Positions 8,101 to 14,874 of a stretch of 64,000 nt of DNA are shown piece after piece. The translations under genes and the position numbers were made by a program. How positions within the stretch are numbered: the first letter of the stretch is position 1; each line of letters opens with the position of its first letter. Below the pieces are notes generated by a model, which worked only from the letters and a program-made list of their open reading frames with translations, had not been told where the DNA came from and did no database searches. The stretch comes from Nonlabens spongiae (lineage in GTDB: Bacteria; Bacteroidota; Bacteroidia; Flavobacteriales; Flavobacteriaceae): NCBI RefSeq assembly GCF_002117125.1, contig NZ_CP019344.1:2508501-2572500 (forward strand), written 5' to 3'.

Positions 8101-10396
8101 TCAGCTTGAGTTGCGCGGCAAAATCGGCTTGAGCTTCTTTTTTACCTACGCTTTTGATCTTGTTCTTGATCGCTGCTTTCACCTGATTGATCGTGGCAAA
8201 AATCAGCGAGATATTCTCGACAATGCGAGTCGATTGAGAAGTGTCCTCAATATCCAGATTACTCACGATCTCGATAAGGAGTTCCAGATCCTCAGCAATT
8301 TGATTCACTTCTTTCTCCAGCGCCTTGATCTCAATCACCTTACCAGCTTCGGCAAGGGCTTTTTCTTTTTGGGCTATAGCCTCATGATACGGCGACAGCG
8401 CTTTCTCATCCAGCAAAAAGGTTACCGCACGCCTTGAAATGAGCTCGTTTTGTGCAATGATTTGCTCCTCAATTTCTTTGATAAAACTTTCATCCACATA
8501 CCGCACCTCGTACAACCCGATCGCTTCGCCACGCAAGGTGCGCAGTTGCGTGAGTAATTGCACAAAGTCATTGATCGTCTTGAAGCTGGTGCTTTTTATT
8601 TTTGAGATTAAATCATCTCGCTTTCGCGAAAGCGTGCTCGTTTCCTGCGCTGCTTTTTTACGAAGTTGCTTGACCTTTTCAAACTCATCGATCGCAGCAT
8701 TTGACGCTTTGTTGATCTCTTGCAACGGCAAGTTGAGTTTCTGGGTCTCGTCCTCGTTAAGCCAGTAATAAGCATCAAGAATATCCTTGCTGGCATCGGC
8801 AATATCGTCGTAAAGGCCCTCGTAGCTGTCTTGTTTGTTGAGCAGCGTGATGAGTTCCTGCGCCTCTGCCATCGCCTTTACGATATCCTTGTTGCCTATC
8901 TTATAAAGCATCGTGTCTTGGTGCTCAGACGGCATAACGTCGCTTTTCATAAAGGGCGTTTGCCAAATCTGCATCATGTGGTGCTTAGTCTGCTCTTCCT
9001 CACTACGGAAATAGCACAGCTCCCCACCTTCCAGAATCGTGAAACCGCTACAGCGTATGGGCGTTTTTACCACCTGATCGATGACGTTGTACTGCATGAG
9101 CACGTAGTCGCCTTTTTCTAGATTGTAAAAAATATAGAGGTGGTCCTCACCATTAGGTGACGCGATGCGCTTCAGGAATTTGAGATCGCTCGATACACTG
9201 GGAAAAACATTATACTGGCCCGTTTGAAGGTAATAACCATCTGGAAAAATTATTCCTTGATCGTCTGGCAACAAAACCGCCGCCTGTGCGATGCTGTCAA
9301 TCTTTTCCACCTCTTTGATCTTGTGGTTGTATACAAAATAGCGCGGCGTTTCCTGAAAAGGTTTGATTTCTAAAACCACCAGATTTCCAAGATCGGCGTA
9401 GCGGTATTGCCCGTCGTCCAGCGTCTGGTCGCGGTGTTCCACATCTTCACGGTAGATTCCCTGACCGTCTTCTGTATTATCTTCTATTTTGATAGTTAGA
9501 TCACCACCTATGGTTTCCACAAAAACCTTGTCGGCAATAGAGACGTGCGCATGTTCACCGTAGCGCTGATCATCACGGCCCGCTTCTTTCCAGTTGAAGC
9601 CATACTGTGCCGGAAACCGCACTTCATGCTCGCTGCGATTGTCGATGTAACGCAATCGATCGCTCTCGATCAACCATTTGAACGACTTGACATCAGTCAC
9701 GCTGTCACTCAGCTGAAACACCATGTGCAGGTAGTTCCCGATGATCGCAAACCTTGCAAAAATGGTATTTCTATAGTATTTGTAGAGATTCTGGAAGTCG
9801 GTTTGAAAAGTTGGGTTGTTGATGATTTCCAGACCTGTTGCGCTTTCGCGAAAGCGTAGATCGTTTTCTGATCCTGCGGCGGACGCTTGCGAAGCGTCGC
9901 TACGTCGTTGGGGCGCAACGCTTGCGCCCTCATTTCCTTTACCATTTTCTGATCCCGCAGACGCTTGCGAGGAAGACGCTTGCGAAGCGCCCCTGCCATC
10001 ACCATTACCAAATTCGTAAACGCTAAAAACATCACTCAACGTGATCTCTGTACGCAAACCAAAATGCACGTTGTATCCAAAAATGCTGTACTTGCCTATG
10101 GTCACGATGTCGCGCGCGATGCAGTTGTGCTCCGTATTCACCCGGTCGTTTGCGATCAGCTGCGTCTCAAGCGATCCGAAAACCTTTTTACGCTCTTCAT
10201 TTAGTGCAGAAAGTCTCTTTTGCAGATCATTTTTCTGCTTCAAGAGTCTGCTCTGGATGATCTCGTAGGTTCCTGAGTCGAGGCTTGATACTTGGTTAGG
10301 GCGATCGCCTCCGTTGGGGCGCTTCGCAAGGTCCCTATCAAGATTTATATCTTTATCTATGGGCGCTTGGGAAGTGCCTTTACTGCTTTCCTTCAT
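5132..10396 (-). CDS. Giant DUF3686-type 'DNA repair ATPase' with C-terminal MoxR-like AAA domain
   Basis: A 1754-residue protein with an N-terminal DUF3686-like part, a long helical/coiled-coil centre rich in Glu, Lys and Leu (about residues 560-1000), and a C-terminal AAA+ ATPase. Walker A is SPPGYGKTTL near residue 1396 and Walker B is LYLDDIQH near 1462, followed by the NPYTESGDKFQIP segment typical of MoxR-like ATPases. It is the last gene of the YbjN-PspA-YqiJ-flotillin operon. Its ATG overlaps the stop of the upstream REP transposase gene by 4 bp. The coding sequence has absorbed several repeats without losing frame. Residues about 126-187 (GASQAS- and SENG-rich) are encoded by REP hairpins. 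Two segments near residues 1108-1145 and 1205-1258 (FDSAQ, RSLSGVE) are encoded by the TTCGACTCCGCTCAG family. Two intact 16-bp palindromes encode RFRES and LSRKR. Function is probably membrane- or stress-linked remodelling; the 'DNA repair' label is only a family name. Confidence 0.88.
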   Translation of the reverse strand: MKESSKGTSQAPIDKDINLDRDLAKRPNGGDRPNQVSSLDSGTYEIIQSRLLKQKNDLQKRLSALNEERKKVFGSLETQLIANDRVNTEHNCIARDIVTIGKYSIFGYNVHFGLRTEITLSDVFSVYEFGNGDGRGASQASSSQASAGSENGKGNEGASVAPQRRSDASQASAAGSENDLRFRESATGLEIINNPTFQTDFQNLYKYYRNTIFARFAIIGNYLHMVFQLSDSVTDVKSFKWLIESDRLRYIDNRSEHEVRFPAQYGFNWKEAGRDDQRYGEHAHVSIADKVFVETIGGDLTIKIEDNTEDGQGIYREDVEHRDQTLDDGQYRYADLGNLVVLEIKPFQETPRYFVYNHKIKEVEKIDSIAQAAVLLPDDQGIIFPDGYYLQTGQYNVFPSVSSDLKFLKRIASPNGEDHLYIFYNLEKGDYVLMQYNVIDQVVKTPIRCSGFTILEGGELCYFRSEEEQTKHHMMQIWQTPFMKSDVMPSEHQDTMLYKIGNKDIVKAMAEAQELITLLNKQDSYEGLYDDIADASKDILDAYYWLNEDETQKLNLPLQEINKASNAAIDEFEKVKQLRKKAAQETSTLSRKRDDLISKIKSTSFKTINDFVQLLTQLRTLRGEAIGLYEVRYVDESFIKEIEEQIIAQNELISRRAVTFLLDEKALSPYHEAIAQKEKALAEAGKVIEIKALEKEVNQIAEDLELLIEIVSNLDIEDTSQSTRIVENISLIFATINQVKAAIKNKIKSVGKKEAQADFAAQLKLIDQSIINYLDIANTPEKCDEFLNKIAIQLEELEGRFADFDEYITEIIEKREEVYAAFDNRKNSLVEARNKKAIALQNAAERIIKGVQKRAQSLETATEINGYFASDLMINKVRDIVVQLRELEDAGKAEAIETALKTSREDALRKLKDKNELYEDGDNIIKLGKHKFGVNKQQLDLTIVYKDDALFYHLTGTDFYQELHNEVLTASKHLWNQDLVSENDSVYRSSYLAYSIFESADKEVLRSKSDEDLLKVVQETAGGNYSAGYVKGVHDHDAMLILKTLLHKHHDLGLLIYPPQVRASAQIFWNGLSQETQQEFDEMIKSAGEVLEVFPESQEYDVVISKIADQFDGLFDSAQRPSHLPKLSDKENTKVAERSRSYREIAEYLFYELKDNDHFMVSHEAQKLREDFEKRITEQNAEQRFKASLEKCKSEAAKVELVRLWVSAFARSLSGVEGKARKNSSNSGEFDSAQSTADDKKKMSSLRSLSGVEAIAESKLAYIDECVANLLYGEQVAAENIAISPDEEIKNLKGAHATLDEGTFLFHYHQFVAVLKHFTSVQVPAYNAFRKAKHEVTEELKEQLRLEEFRPRVLSSFVRNKLIDQVYFPLIGDNLAKQLGTVGDNKRTDRMGLLLLISPPGYGKTTLMEYVANRLGLIFMKINGPAIGHEVTSVDPEAANNAATREELKKLNLAFEMGDNVMLYLDDIQHCNPEFLQKFISLSDGTRKIEGVFNGKPKTYDLRSKKFCVIMAGNPYTESGDKFQIPDMLANRADIYNLGDIIGDTAHLFELSLIENALTSNPVLHQLSNRNFDDVYTLLDRVENGTSDNELQGNHSTQEIADYVAVLEKVVKIRNTVLKVNETYIDSAGTEDEYRTEPAFKLQGSYRDMNKLVAKVVPIMNDKELQTLLQSHYESESQTLTSAAEANLLKYKELINNLSDAEQQRWNEIKTIFQKNNKLKGLGGNNMSQILSQMMEFTENLEGIKEVLRKGLGR
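6637..6658. repeat. TTCGACTCCGCTCAG repeat inside the AAA ATPase gene
   Basis: CTTCGACTCCGCTCAGCGAC unit, read on the minus strand as RSLSGVE. The same unit recurs at 6744-6767 and, with changes, at 6974-6995 and 7035-7060. An inverted degenerate copy is at 6693-6709. Confidence 0.85.
6693..6709. repeat. Inverted, diverged TTCGACTCCGCTCAG unit
   Basis: GACTGAGCAGAGTCGAA is the reverse-orientation form of the family with one change. It is read in the ATPase as FDSAQS and lies between the two forward units at 6637 and 6744. Confidence 0.7.
6737..6776. repeat. 16-bp palindrome split by a 24-bp TTCGACTCCGCTCAG repeat
   Basis: CGCTTTC (6737-6743) and GCGAAAGCG (6768-6776) together rebuild the exact 16-bp palindrome. 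The intervening 24 bp (6744-6767) are a unit of the other repeat family. Because 24 is a multiple of three, the ATPase frame is kept. This is direct evidence that the second family inserts into pre-existing sequence. Confidence 0.85.
6974..6995. repeat. TTCGACTCCGCTCAG-family unit, diverged
   Basis: GCTTCGGCTCCGCTCAGCCACC, two changes from the common form, read in the ATPase as VAERSRS. It faces the oppositely oriented unit at 7035-7060 across about 40 bp. Confidence 0.75.
7035..7060. repeat. TTCGACTCCGCTCAG-family unit, inverted
   Basis: CTGAGCGGAGTCGAAGAGC in reverse orientation, read in the ATPase as FDSAQRP. It forms an inverted pair with 6974-6995, similar to paired REP (BIME-like) arrangements. 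Confidence 0.8.
8619..8634. repeat. 16-bp palindrome, copy 2 (in AAA ATPase, read LSRKR)
   Basis: Exact CGCTTTCGCGAAAGCG in the coiled-coil part of the ATPase. This is the only exact copy in the window read in the LSRKR frame. Confidence 0.95.
9841..9856. repeat. 16-bp palindrome, copy 3 (in AAA ATPase, read RFRES)
   Basis: Exact copy immediately next to the REP hairpin cluster at 9881-9992 in the ATPase N-terminal region. Confidence 0.95.
9881..9992. repeat. Cluster of REP hairpins inside the AAA ATPase coding region
   Basis: At least three hairpins of the ACGCTTnGCnAAGCGT type. They are GGACGCTT-gcg-AAGCGTC at 9881-9898, GGGCGCAA-cgc-TTGCGCCC at 9911-9929, and a compound unit at 9960-9992. 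They encode the low-complexity GASQAS/APQRRSDASQAS segment. The same family surrounds the transposase gene at 10393-11199. Confidence 0.8.
10303..10350. repeat. REP-type units at the start of the AAA ATPase gene
   Basis: GGGCGATCGCC and GTTGGGGCGCTTCGCAAGGTCCC belong to the same REP family as the transposase-linked hairpins. They lie in codons 15-31 of the ATPase (KRPNGGDRPNQ), so even its extreme N-terminus is repeat-derived. Confidence 0.65.
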
Positions 10397-11199
10397 ATTT
10401 CTTTTTGCTTTTCGTTGGGACGCATCGCATGCGTCCTCGAGGTAGATGACGCTAGCCCTGCGTCCGAGCGCTCAGATAGGGGCGGATGCGATCCGCCCTT
10501 ACTGATATGGATATCTCGATCCCGTTGGGGCGCATCGCCCTCCAGTTGGGGCGCATCGCATACGCCCTTTATTAAAAGAGCTCTTTGAGCCTGTAGAGGA
10601 TTATCTCTGATATACTGCTCGATATTTTCATAAGCTCGATCGCTTCTGATTATGTGCTCGTAGTAGTTGCGCGTCCATATAGTTTTCTCGCCATCGATTT
10701 GACGGGCTAAAGATATTTCGATTCGAGATAGACGATCGTCGTACGAGGACGCTTGCCAAGCGCCCTTTTCCGATACCCTTTTTATCGTAGCTTTCGCGAT
10801 AGCCAAGACCTGACGAGTTACCGTTCCTTTATAGCCCCTGATGATCGTGCTGAGCGATTTGACTTTGGTCAAATGGTTTCCAGCTACCGCTCCAGCGCGT
10901 CGCTCTCTTTCAGTCTGATCAAGCTCTGGTTGATCGCTTGTTTCTTTCAAGCCGATGATCATATGAACGTGATCAGGCATGATGATGTATTCTCCGAAAT
11001 GAACTTCAGGCCTTAAGTCAAGAGTTCTACGCCATTCCTTATCAGCAATTTTCCCAAACTCATTCAATTCAACGTTTCCATCTATGATTTCACCGAATAA
11101 CGGCAACCGATTACGCGTAGTTATCGTCAGGAAATACCGGTAAGCTCCCGCGTAATCGTGCGATTTAAGCCTTCTAGATCTACGATGGAATTTTTTCAT
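10393..11199 (-). CDS. REP-associated Y1 transposase (RAYT, IS200-like)
   Basis: A 268-residue single-strand DNA transposase of the Y1/TnpA-REP type. The HUH metal-binding motif is at MPDHVHMII (His77, His79). The C-terminal NYYEHIIRSDRAYENIEQYIRDNP (from residue 178) contains the Tyr-rich helix where the nucleophile resides. The usual family ending is close to residue 210; the remaining 58 residues (APQLEGDAPQ and onward) are translated REP sequence. Thus an older stop codon seems to have been lost or bypassed. A REP hairpin at 10747 also lies within the gene (GAWQASS). Its TGA overlaps the ATG of the AAA ATPase by 4 bp. It sits between flotillin and that ATPase in an otherwise continuous operon, which marks it as an insertion. 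It probably acts on the surrounding REP hairpins. Confidence 0.88.
   Translation of the reverse strand: MKKFHRRSRRLKSHDYAGAYRYFLTITTRNRLPLFGEIIDGNVELNEFGKIADKEWRRTLDLRPEVHFGEYIIMPDHVHMIIGLKETSDQPELDQTERERRAGAVAGNHLTKVKSLSTIIRGYKGTVTRQVLAIAKATIKRVSEKGAWQASSYDDRLSRIEISLARQIDGEKTIWTRNYYEHIIRSDRAYENIEQYIRDNPLQAQRALLIKGVCDAPQLEGDAPQRDRDIHISKGGSHPPLSERSDAGLASSTSRTHAMRPNEKQKEI
10418..10436. repeat. REP hairpin in the transposase C-terminal extension
   Basis: GGACGCAT-cgc-ATGCGTCC is a perfect 8-bp stem with a 3-nt loop. It is read as part of the last residues of the transposase frame. Confidence 0.85.
10480..10498. repeat. REP hairpin in the transposase C-terminal extension
   Basis: GGGCGGAT-gcg-ATCCGCCC has perfect 8-bp arms and the same loop size as its neighbours, but a different arm sequence: stem-conserving variation. 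Confidence 0.85.
10521..10570. repeat. Two tandem REP half-units
   Basis: GTTGGGGCGCATCGCCC and GTTGGGGCGCATCGCATACGCCC follow each other directly, each with the GTTGGG head seen in other copies. They encode the APQLEGDAPQ repeat in the transposase. Confidence 0.75.
10747..10765. repeat. REP hairpin inside the transposase core
   Basis: GGACGCTTGCCAAGCGCCC lies in codons encoding GAWQASS. A transposase gene carrying its own substrate repeat internally is unusual. Confidence 0.75.
10790..10803. repeat. Degenerate 16-bp palindrome copy
   Basis: GCTTTCGCGATAGC differs from the palindrome core by one base. In the transposase frame (minus strand) it reads AIAKAT. It is either a decaying or a forming copy. 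Confidence 0.5.
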
Positions 11200-11223
11200 T
11201 TTTAAAATAAAAAGAGATAGGTT

Positions 11224-11244
11224 GGGACGCTTGGCAAGCGTCCC
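11224..11244. repeat. REP hairpin upstream of the transposase gene
   Basis: GGGACGCTTG-G-CAAGCGTCCC has 10-bp arms. It lies 25 bp upstream of the transposase ATG, preceded by GTT. It is the most regular member of the family in this window. Confidence 0.9.
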
Positions 11245-11299
11245 ATAAGATATCTACTTGGATTAATTTTCTTAATCTAGGAAAATGAAATCTTTTTCT

Positions 11300-11346
11300 A
11301 GGGCGGATGCGATGAAATTATTTCAAAAGGCGTTTGCCAAGCGCCT
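11300..11346. repeat. REP remnants between flotillin and transposase genes
   Basis: A half unit GGGCGGATGCGAT at 11300 and a hairpin AGGCGTTTGCCAAGCGCCT at 11328-11346 end just before the flotillin stop codon at 11350. Confidence 0.75.
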
Positions 11347-11349
11347 CTA

Positions 11350-13425
11350 TCAACGTAATTCTTTTAACGTTTTCCCAGAAATCCCAAGACCTTGAGCCAT
11401 ATTCAATAGGTTACTGAGCATGGTTTTTTCCTCGCGATCACCCGATTGACTCTGTAAATTGTTCAAAAGATTTGCGATCGTGAGATTTTTGATGTCCTCG
11501 CTGCTGATGTTGTATTTATCAGCAAAATCACGCACTTTCTCCAGTAAATTTCCTTTTACATCATTGCTGCCTAAAATGGCATCTTTTACCTCGCTTACGG
11601 TTTCAGAATGGCTGACCAGTCTATCGTAACCTTTCGCTTTGGTAATCTGACCGATGATCTGCTCAAAGAACATGGTCTCACCACCCACAATGTCGATTTT
11701 GGCTGCTTTAAGCGCATCGCCTATAACCTTTGCCTGCGCATCTGCAATATCCTTCTGGATGTTGATCTGAGCGAGATCTACCTGAAGCTCTTTATCGAGT
11801 TTCAATTTGAACTCTTCGTGCTCTTTTCCTACACCGTCGAGTTTCTTCATCGCTTCAGCTTTCTCTTCGATACCAGCAGCATCTGCCATGGCTTTTTCTT
11901 TGATGACTTCAGCTTCTGCAAGACCGTCTTTGCGTTTAGCCTCTGCTTTTGCACTAATTCCGCTGGCTTCAGCCTCGGCCTTTTTCTGAATGATTAGGGC
12001 ATCTACAACTCCTTGTCGCTCGCTGGCTTCGGCTTTTGCGTGCATTACTTGAGCTTCAGAAAGTCCTACGGTAGCCTCTTCCTTGGCTTGTGCTTCGGCA
12101 AGAATTTTTCTGGCTTCAGCTTGTTTCTCGCTGGCCTCTTTGTGGGCAAGTGCCTCGATATTGATCTCTTCGGCTTTTTGTTTTGCCGCTTCCTTGCTGG
12201 CTTCTGCCGCTTTAATGGTCTTGATCAAATCATCCTGAGCTTTTGCCTCAGCATTTGTGATGGTTACTTGCTTGATACGGTCTGCAGTTTTGAAAGCCTC
12301 GATGTCTTTCATATTTTCCTGCTCTTCTACCACACCTTTCTCCAAGATCACTCGATCGCGGATCACGTCTTGAATATTCTTTTTCTCAACTTCAACGACT
12401 TTTTCTTTCTCGATCTGAGCAAGGGTCACGATACGCTCGCGCTCGGTCTGCTCTAGTGCTCGATCTTTTTCTACGCGCTCAGTCTCAACCGCATCCGTAC
12501 GTTGCTTGTTTTTCTCGGCAACGATGATCTGGCGTTGCATGTTTTCTTCAGCAACTTTTACTTTCTCTTCGGTAGCAATGCGAGCGGTTTCTGACTTAAG
12601 GCGCTCTTCTTCGGCTACTTTCAAGGTTTCAGCTTGCTCGCGAGACATGATGTTTGCGATCTCACGTTTTTGCTGTTCTTCTTTTTCAGCTAATTGTTTG
12701 TCGAGTTCTAGAATGGCCTCGCGCGCCTCCACATCTTGCTTGCGGATGGTTTTTTCTTCATCGCGCTTGATAAGGTTGGCTTTTACATTTTGAGCAGCGG
12801 TAAGATCTGTGATCTTTTTGATACCCTCAGCATCCAGAATGTTGTCTGGCTTTAAATGAGAAACCGATGTTTGCTCTAAATAGTCGATCGCACAGTCTTC
12901 CAGCGTGTAACCGTTCAAGTCTGTCCCGATAATGTCCACGATCTCATCGCGGAATTCGCGTCGTGCCTCGTACAAGTCGATAAACTGAAACTTTTTACCT
13001 ACGGTTTTAAGTGCTTCAGAGAATTTGGCTTCAAAAAGGTCTTCCAGCGTCTCGATGCGTGAGGCACGTTGCACCCCTATGGTTTGGGCTACTTTCTTGA
13101 TGTACTCGACCTCGTTGTTGACGCGTACGAAAAATGCCACTTTGATATCGGCACGTAGGTTGTCCTTACAGATCAGTCCCTCAACGCCCATACGCTCGAT
13201 CTGAATCTTCTTGACCGATATGTCCATGGTTTCCACACGGTGGAATACGGGAACGACATAGAGTCCTTTGTCGGTAGCGACTTTTGTGCCGCCAAAACCA
13301 GTACGCACCAGGGCTTGTCCCTGATGAACTTTTTTGTAAAACATCGCGATGATCGCGAAATAAACGATGATGAGAAAGAGAATAATCCCTAGTCCCGTTA
13401 CGATGATTGGTAAGATTCCGTCCAT
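11350..13425 (-). CDS. Flotillin-like SPFH/band-7 protein (YqiK family)
   Basis: A 691-residue membrane scaffold protein. One N-terminal membrane helix (about residues 8-28, LPIIVTGLGIILFLIIVYFA) is followed by an SPFH domain (about 35-190). Then comes a very long Ala/Glu/Lys-rich coiled coil (about 210-570) and a C-terminal helical region. Length and architecture match the YqiK/flotillin group, which oligomerises in the inner membrane. It is preceded by YqiJ-like and PspA genes, as in other membrane-integrity clusters. It is followed by the REP transposase and the giant AAA ATPase. The ATG at 13425 places the membrane helix at the N-terminus as expected. Family is sure; its cargo or partner is inferred from context. 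Confidence 0.92.
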   Translation of the reverse strand: MDGILPIIVTGLGIILFLIIVYFAIIAMFYKKVHQGQALVRTGFGGTKVATDKGLYVVPVFHRVETMDISVKKIQIERMGVEGLICKDNLRADIKVAFFVRVNNEVEYIKKVAQTIGVQRASRIETLEDLFEAKFSEALKTVGKKFQFIDLYEARREFRDEIVDIIGTDLNGYTLEDCAIDYLEQTSVSHLKPDNILDAEGIKKITDLTAAQNVKANLIKRDEEKTIRKQDVEAREAILELDKQLAEKEEQQKREIANIMSREQAETLKVAEEERLKSETARIATEEKVKVAEENMQRQIIVAEKNKQRTDAVETERVEKDRALEQTERERIVTLAQIEKEKVVEVEKKNIQDVIRDRVILEKGVVEEQENMKDIEAFKTADRIKQVTITNAEAKAQDDLIKTIKAAEASKEAAKQKAEEINIEALAHKEASEKQAEARKILAEAQAKEEATVGLSEAQVMHAKAEASERQGVVDALIIQKKAEAEASGISAKAEAKRKDGLAEAEVIKEKAMADAAGIEEKAEAMKKLDGVGKEHEEFKLKLDKELQVDLAQINIQKDIADAQAKVIGDALKAAKIDIVGGETMFFEQIIGQITKAKGYDRLVSHSETVSEVKDAILGSNDVKGNLLEKVRDFADKYNISSEDIKNLTIANLLNNLQSQSGDREEKTMLSNLLNMAQGLGISGKTLKELR

Positions 13426-13480
13426 ATTTGATTTAAGTTATTGATTTAGTTTAATTGTTTGTTTTTCTACTGATTTGACA

Positions 13481-13551
13481 TGTCGAGCGCTAGTCGAGAC
13501 AGGCTTAGTTTCTCGATCTTAAAACGTTCTCGACTGTCGCTCGAACTGACA
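13481..13551. repeat. Inverted pair of TCGAGCGC/TCGAC repeats
   Basis: TGTCGAGCGCTAGTCGAGACAG (13481-13502) faces CGTTCTCGACTGTCGCTCGAAC (13525-13546) in the gap between the flotillin gene and the small membrane protein gene. This resembles paired palindromic intergenic repeats. A transcript through the gap would fold into a large stem-loop. Confidence 0.75.
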
Positions 13552-13577
13552 TTTTCTACTGATTAGAACTATACATT

Positions 13578-14015
13578 TTAAAATGCCAAGTTTATTGCAT
13601 AATCAACTATAATATATAAGCCTATAATCGTGCAAAGAATTAAAAAAAGAATCATTGCAAAACATCCGTATTCTGATGCTTTATCTTTCCATGTGATTTT
13701 ATATTCAACTTGCTCTGATTCATACTGTGATTTATCTATTAATCTAATATTGTTGAAATAAAAATGTCCATTATCATAAAGCCATTCTTGACTGAGTTCC
13801 AGCATCCTATTATCAGGAGTTACTGAAATACTTGCTTCAAGTAAATCTGCAGCATACCGTATAAGACCCTCTTTATTAGCGTGTATGTCAGATTCACTAG
13901 GATCTCCTCCGTACTGATGAAATGCAAAGAAAGCCTCTTTATCCTCAGTATTCTTTCTCAAAATCCTGGTTACTTGTGTCAAGTCTTTTTCTTCGAGATC
14001 AAGATTTACTGACAT
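13578..14015 (-). CDS. Small hypothetical protein with C-terminal membrane helix
   Basis: A 145-residue protein with a soluble, acidic N-terminal part and one hydrophobic helix near residues 117-138 (CFAMILFLILCTIIGLYIIV), suggesting a tail-anchored or single-pass protein. I do not recognise the family. Its start overlaps the end of the YqiJ-like gene by 17 bp, so it belongs to the PspA-flotillin operon and is probably co-translated with it. A role at the membrane beside flotillin is inferred from position alone. Confidence 0.75.
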   Translation of the reverse strand: MSVNLDLEEKDLTQVTRILRKNTEDKEAFFAFHQYGGDPSESDIHANKEGLIRYAADLLEASISVTPDNRMLELSQEWLYDNGHFYFNNIRLIDKSQYESEQVEYKITWKDKASEYGCFAMILFLILCTIIGLYIIVDYAINLAF

Positions 14016-14703
14016 AGAAATAGTTTTTATCTGGCGATTGCTTGATGATGAGTACGCTTTCGCGAAAGCGTAATTCTGATCCGTCCAATGATTTTACATA
14101 AATATTCATGGAATTACCATCTGCCACGACCTCTGCATTACCCATTTTTTCACCTGAGATCGTACAAAGCAATATCGCATCACGACCGAGGAAATCTACG
14201 GCTTTATCGCCATCCTTATTTAAATTCTTGAAAAAAGACTTGAAAGGTGTGGTGAAAATTTTAGTCAGTATCAATGCGGGAATAAAAGCTGCCAAAACGA
14301 TGATAAACCCAAAACTGCTGTCGTAGCTGCCAGTTACGGCCGTGACGAGCACGCTGATCATCCACCATAGGAAAATCCAAACCGTGAACGTGAACATAAA
14401 CGGCAGACCCACAAAGTTGAAATAGATCAAGATGACCTGCCACCACTTGAGATCGCGAGCACGACGGGTGCGTACGTGTTCCTTATCCACCTCGGCATTT
14501 GCGACGTCTTGGAAATCCATGTTGCCACCCTCGATACCGCTGTCTAGGTCGACATCTGCATCGACATCGATGTCCACATCTACATCCAGATCAAAGTCAA
14601 TACCGCTGACCATGGTTGCGATCCAGTACAGGATCAGGATGATCAGTAGTATAGTCAGCGTGATGTTGACTTCAGAGAATAGTATGTTGAGGTAGTTTTC
14701 CAA
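13999..14703 (-). CDS. YqiJ-like membrane protein with OB-type C-terminal domain
   Basis: A 234-residue membrane protein. The first helix (about residues 10-32) is followed by a striking alternating Val/Asp tract (DFDLDVDVDIDVDADVDLD, residues 36-54). A further two to three membrane helices span about 90-150. The C-terminal domain has DFLGRDAILLCTISGEKMGNAEV, as expected for the YqiJ OB-fold. An exact 16-bp palindrome encodes RFRES near residue 212, between two predicted strands of this domain. Its partner in YqiJ-YqiK systems is flotillin, which is encoded two genes downstream. Assignment rests on architecture and neighbourhood. Confidence 0.75.
   Translation of the reverse strand: MENYLNILFSEVNITLTILLIILILYWIATMVSGIDFDLDVDVDIDVDADVDLDSGIEGGNMDFQDVANAEVDKEHVRTRRARDLKWWQVILIYFNFVGLPFMFTFTVWIFLWWMISVLVTAVTGSYDSSFGFIIVLAAFIPALILTKIFTTPFKSFFKNLNKDGDKAVDFLGRDAILLCTISGEKMGNAEVVADGNSMNIYVKSLDGSELRFRESVLIIKQSPDKNYFYVSKS
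14055..14070. repeat. 16-bp palindrome, copy 4 (in yqiJ-like gene, read RFRES)
   Basis: Exact copy. Symmetry extends by TA on both sides (14053-14072), as in the intergenic copies at 496 and 42186. Confidence 0.95.
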
Positions 14704-14734
14704 TTTAGGTTAGTGTTATGGTTTTGATTTATTC

Positions 14735-14870
14735 TGTCACGCTGAGCGCTTCGACTTACTTTGACTCCGCTCAGCACAAGCCGCTCAGCGACCACCTGTC
14801 GAGGCGCTATCTTTATATATTTAAGCTTCTCGATATCAACCCGTCTTCGACAGGTTAAGACTGACAATTA
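14735..14870. repeat. Mosaic of CTGAGCG / TTCGACTC / TCGACAGG repeats
   Basis: This gap between PspA and the YqiJ-like gene contains CACGCTGAGCGCTTCGACTT, TTGACTCCGCTCAGC, CGCTCAGCGACCACCTGTCG and GTCTTCGACAGGTT. They are partial units of the TTCGACTCCGCTCAG family in both orientations. No gene is visible here. Confidence 0.75.
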
Positions 14871-14874
14871 GATT

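Noticed and set aside
10393..11199. Transposase considered as a full IS200/IS605 element
   Set aside because: No TnpB gene is present and no defined left and right ends. The length, HUH motif and surrounding hairpins fit a REP-associated transposase.
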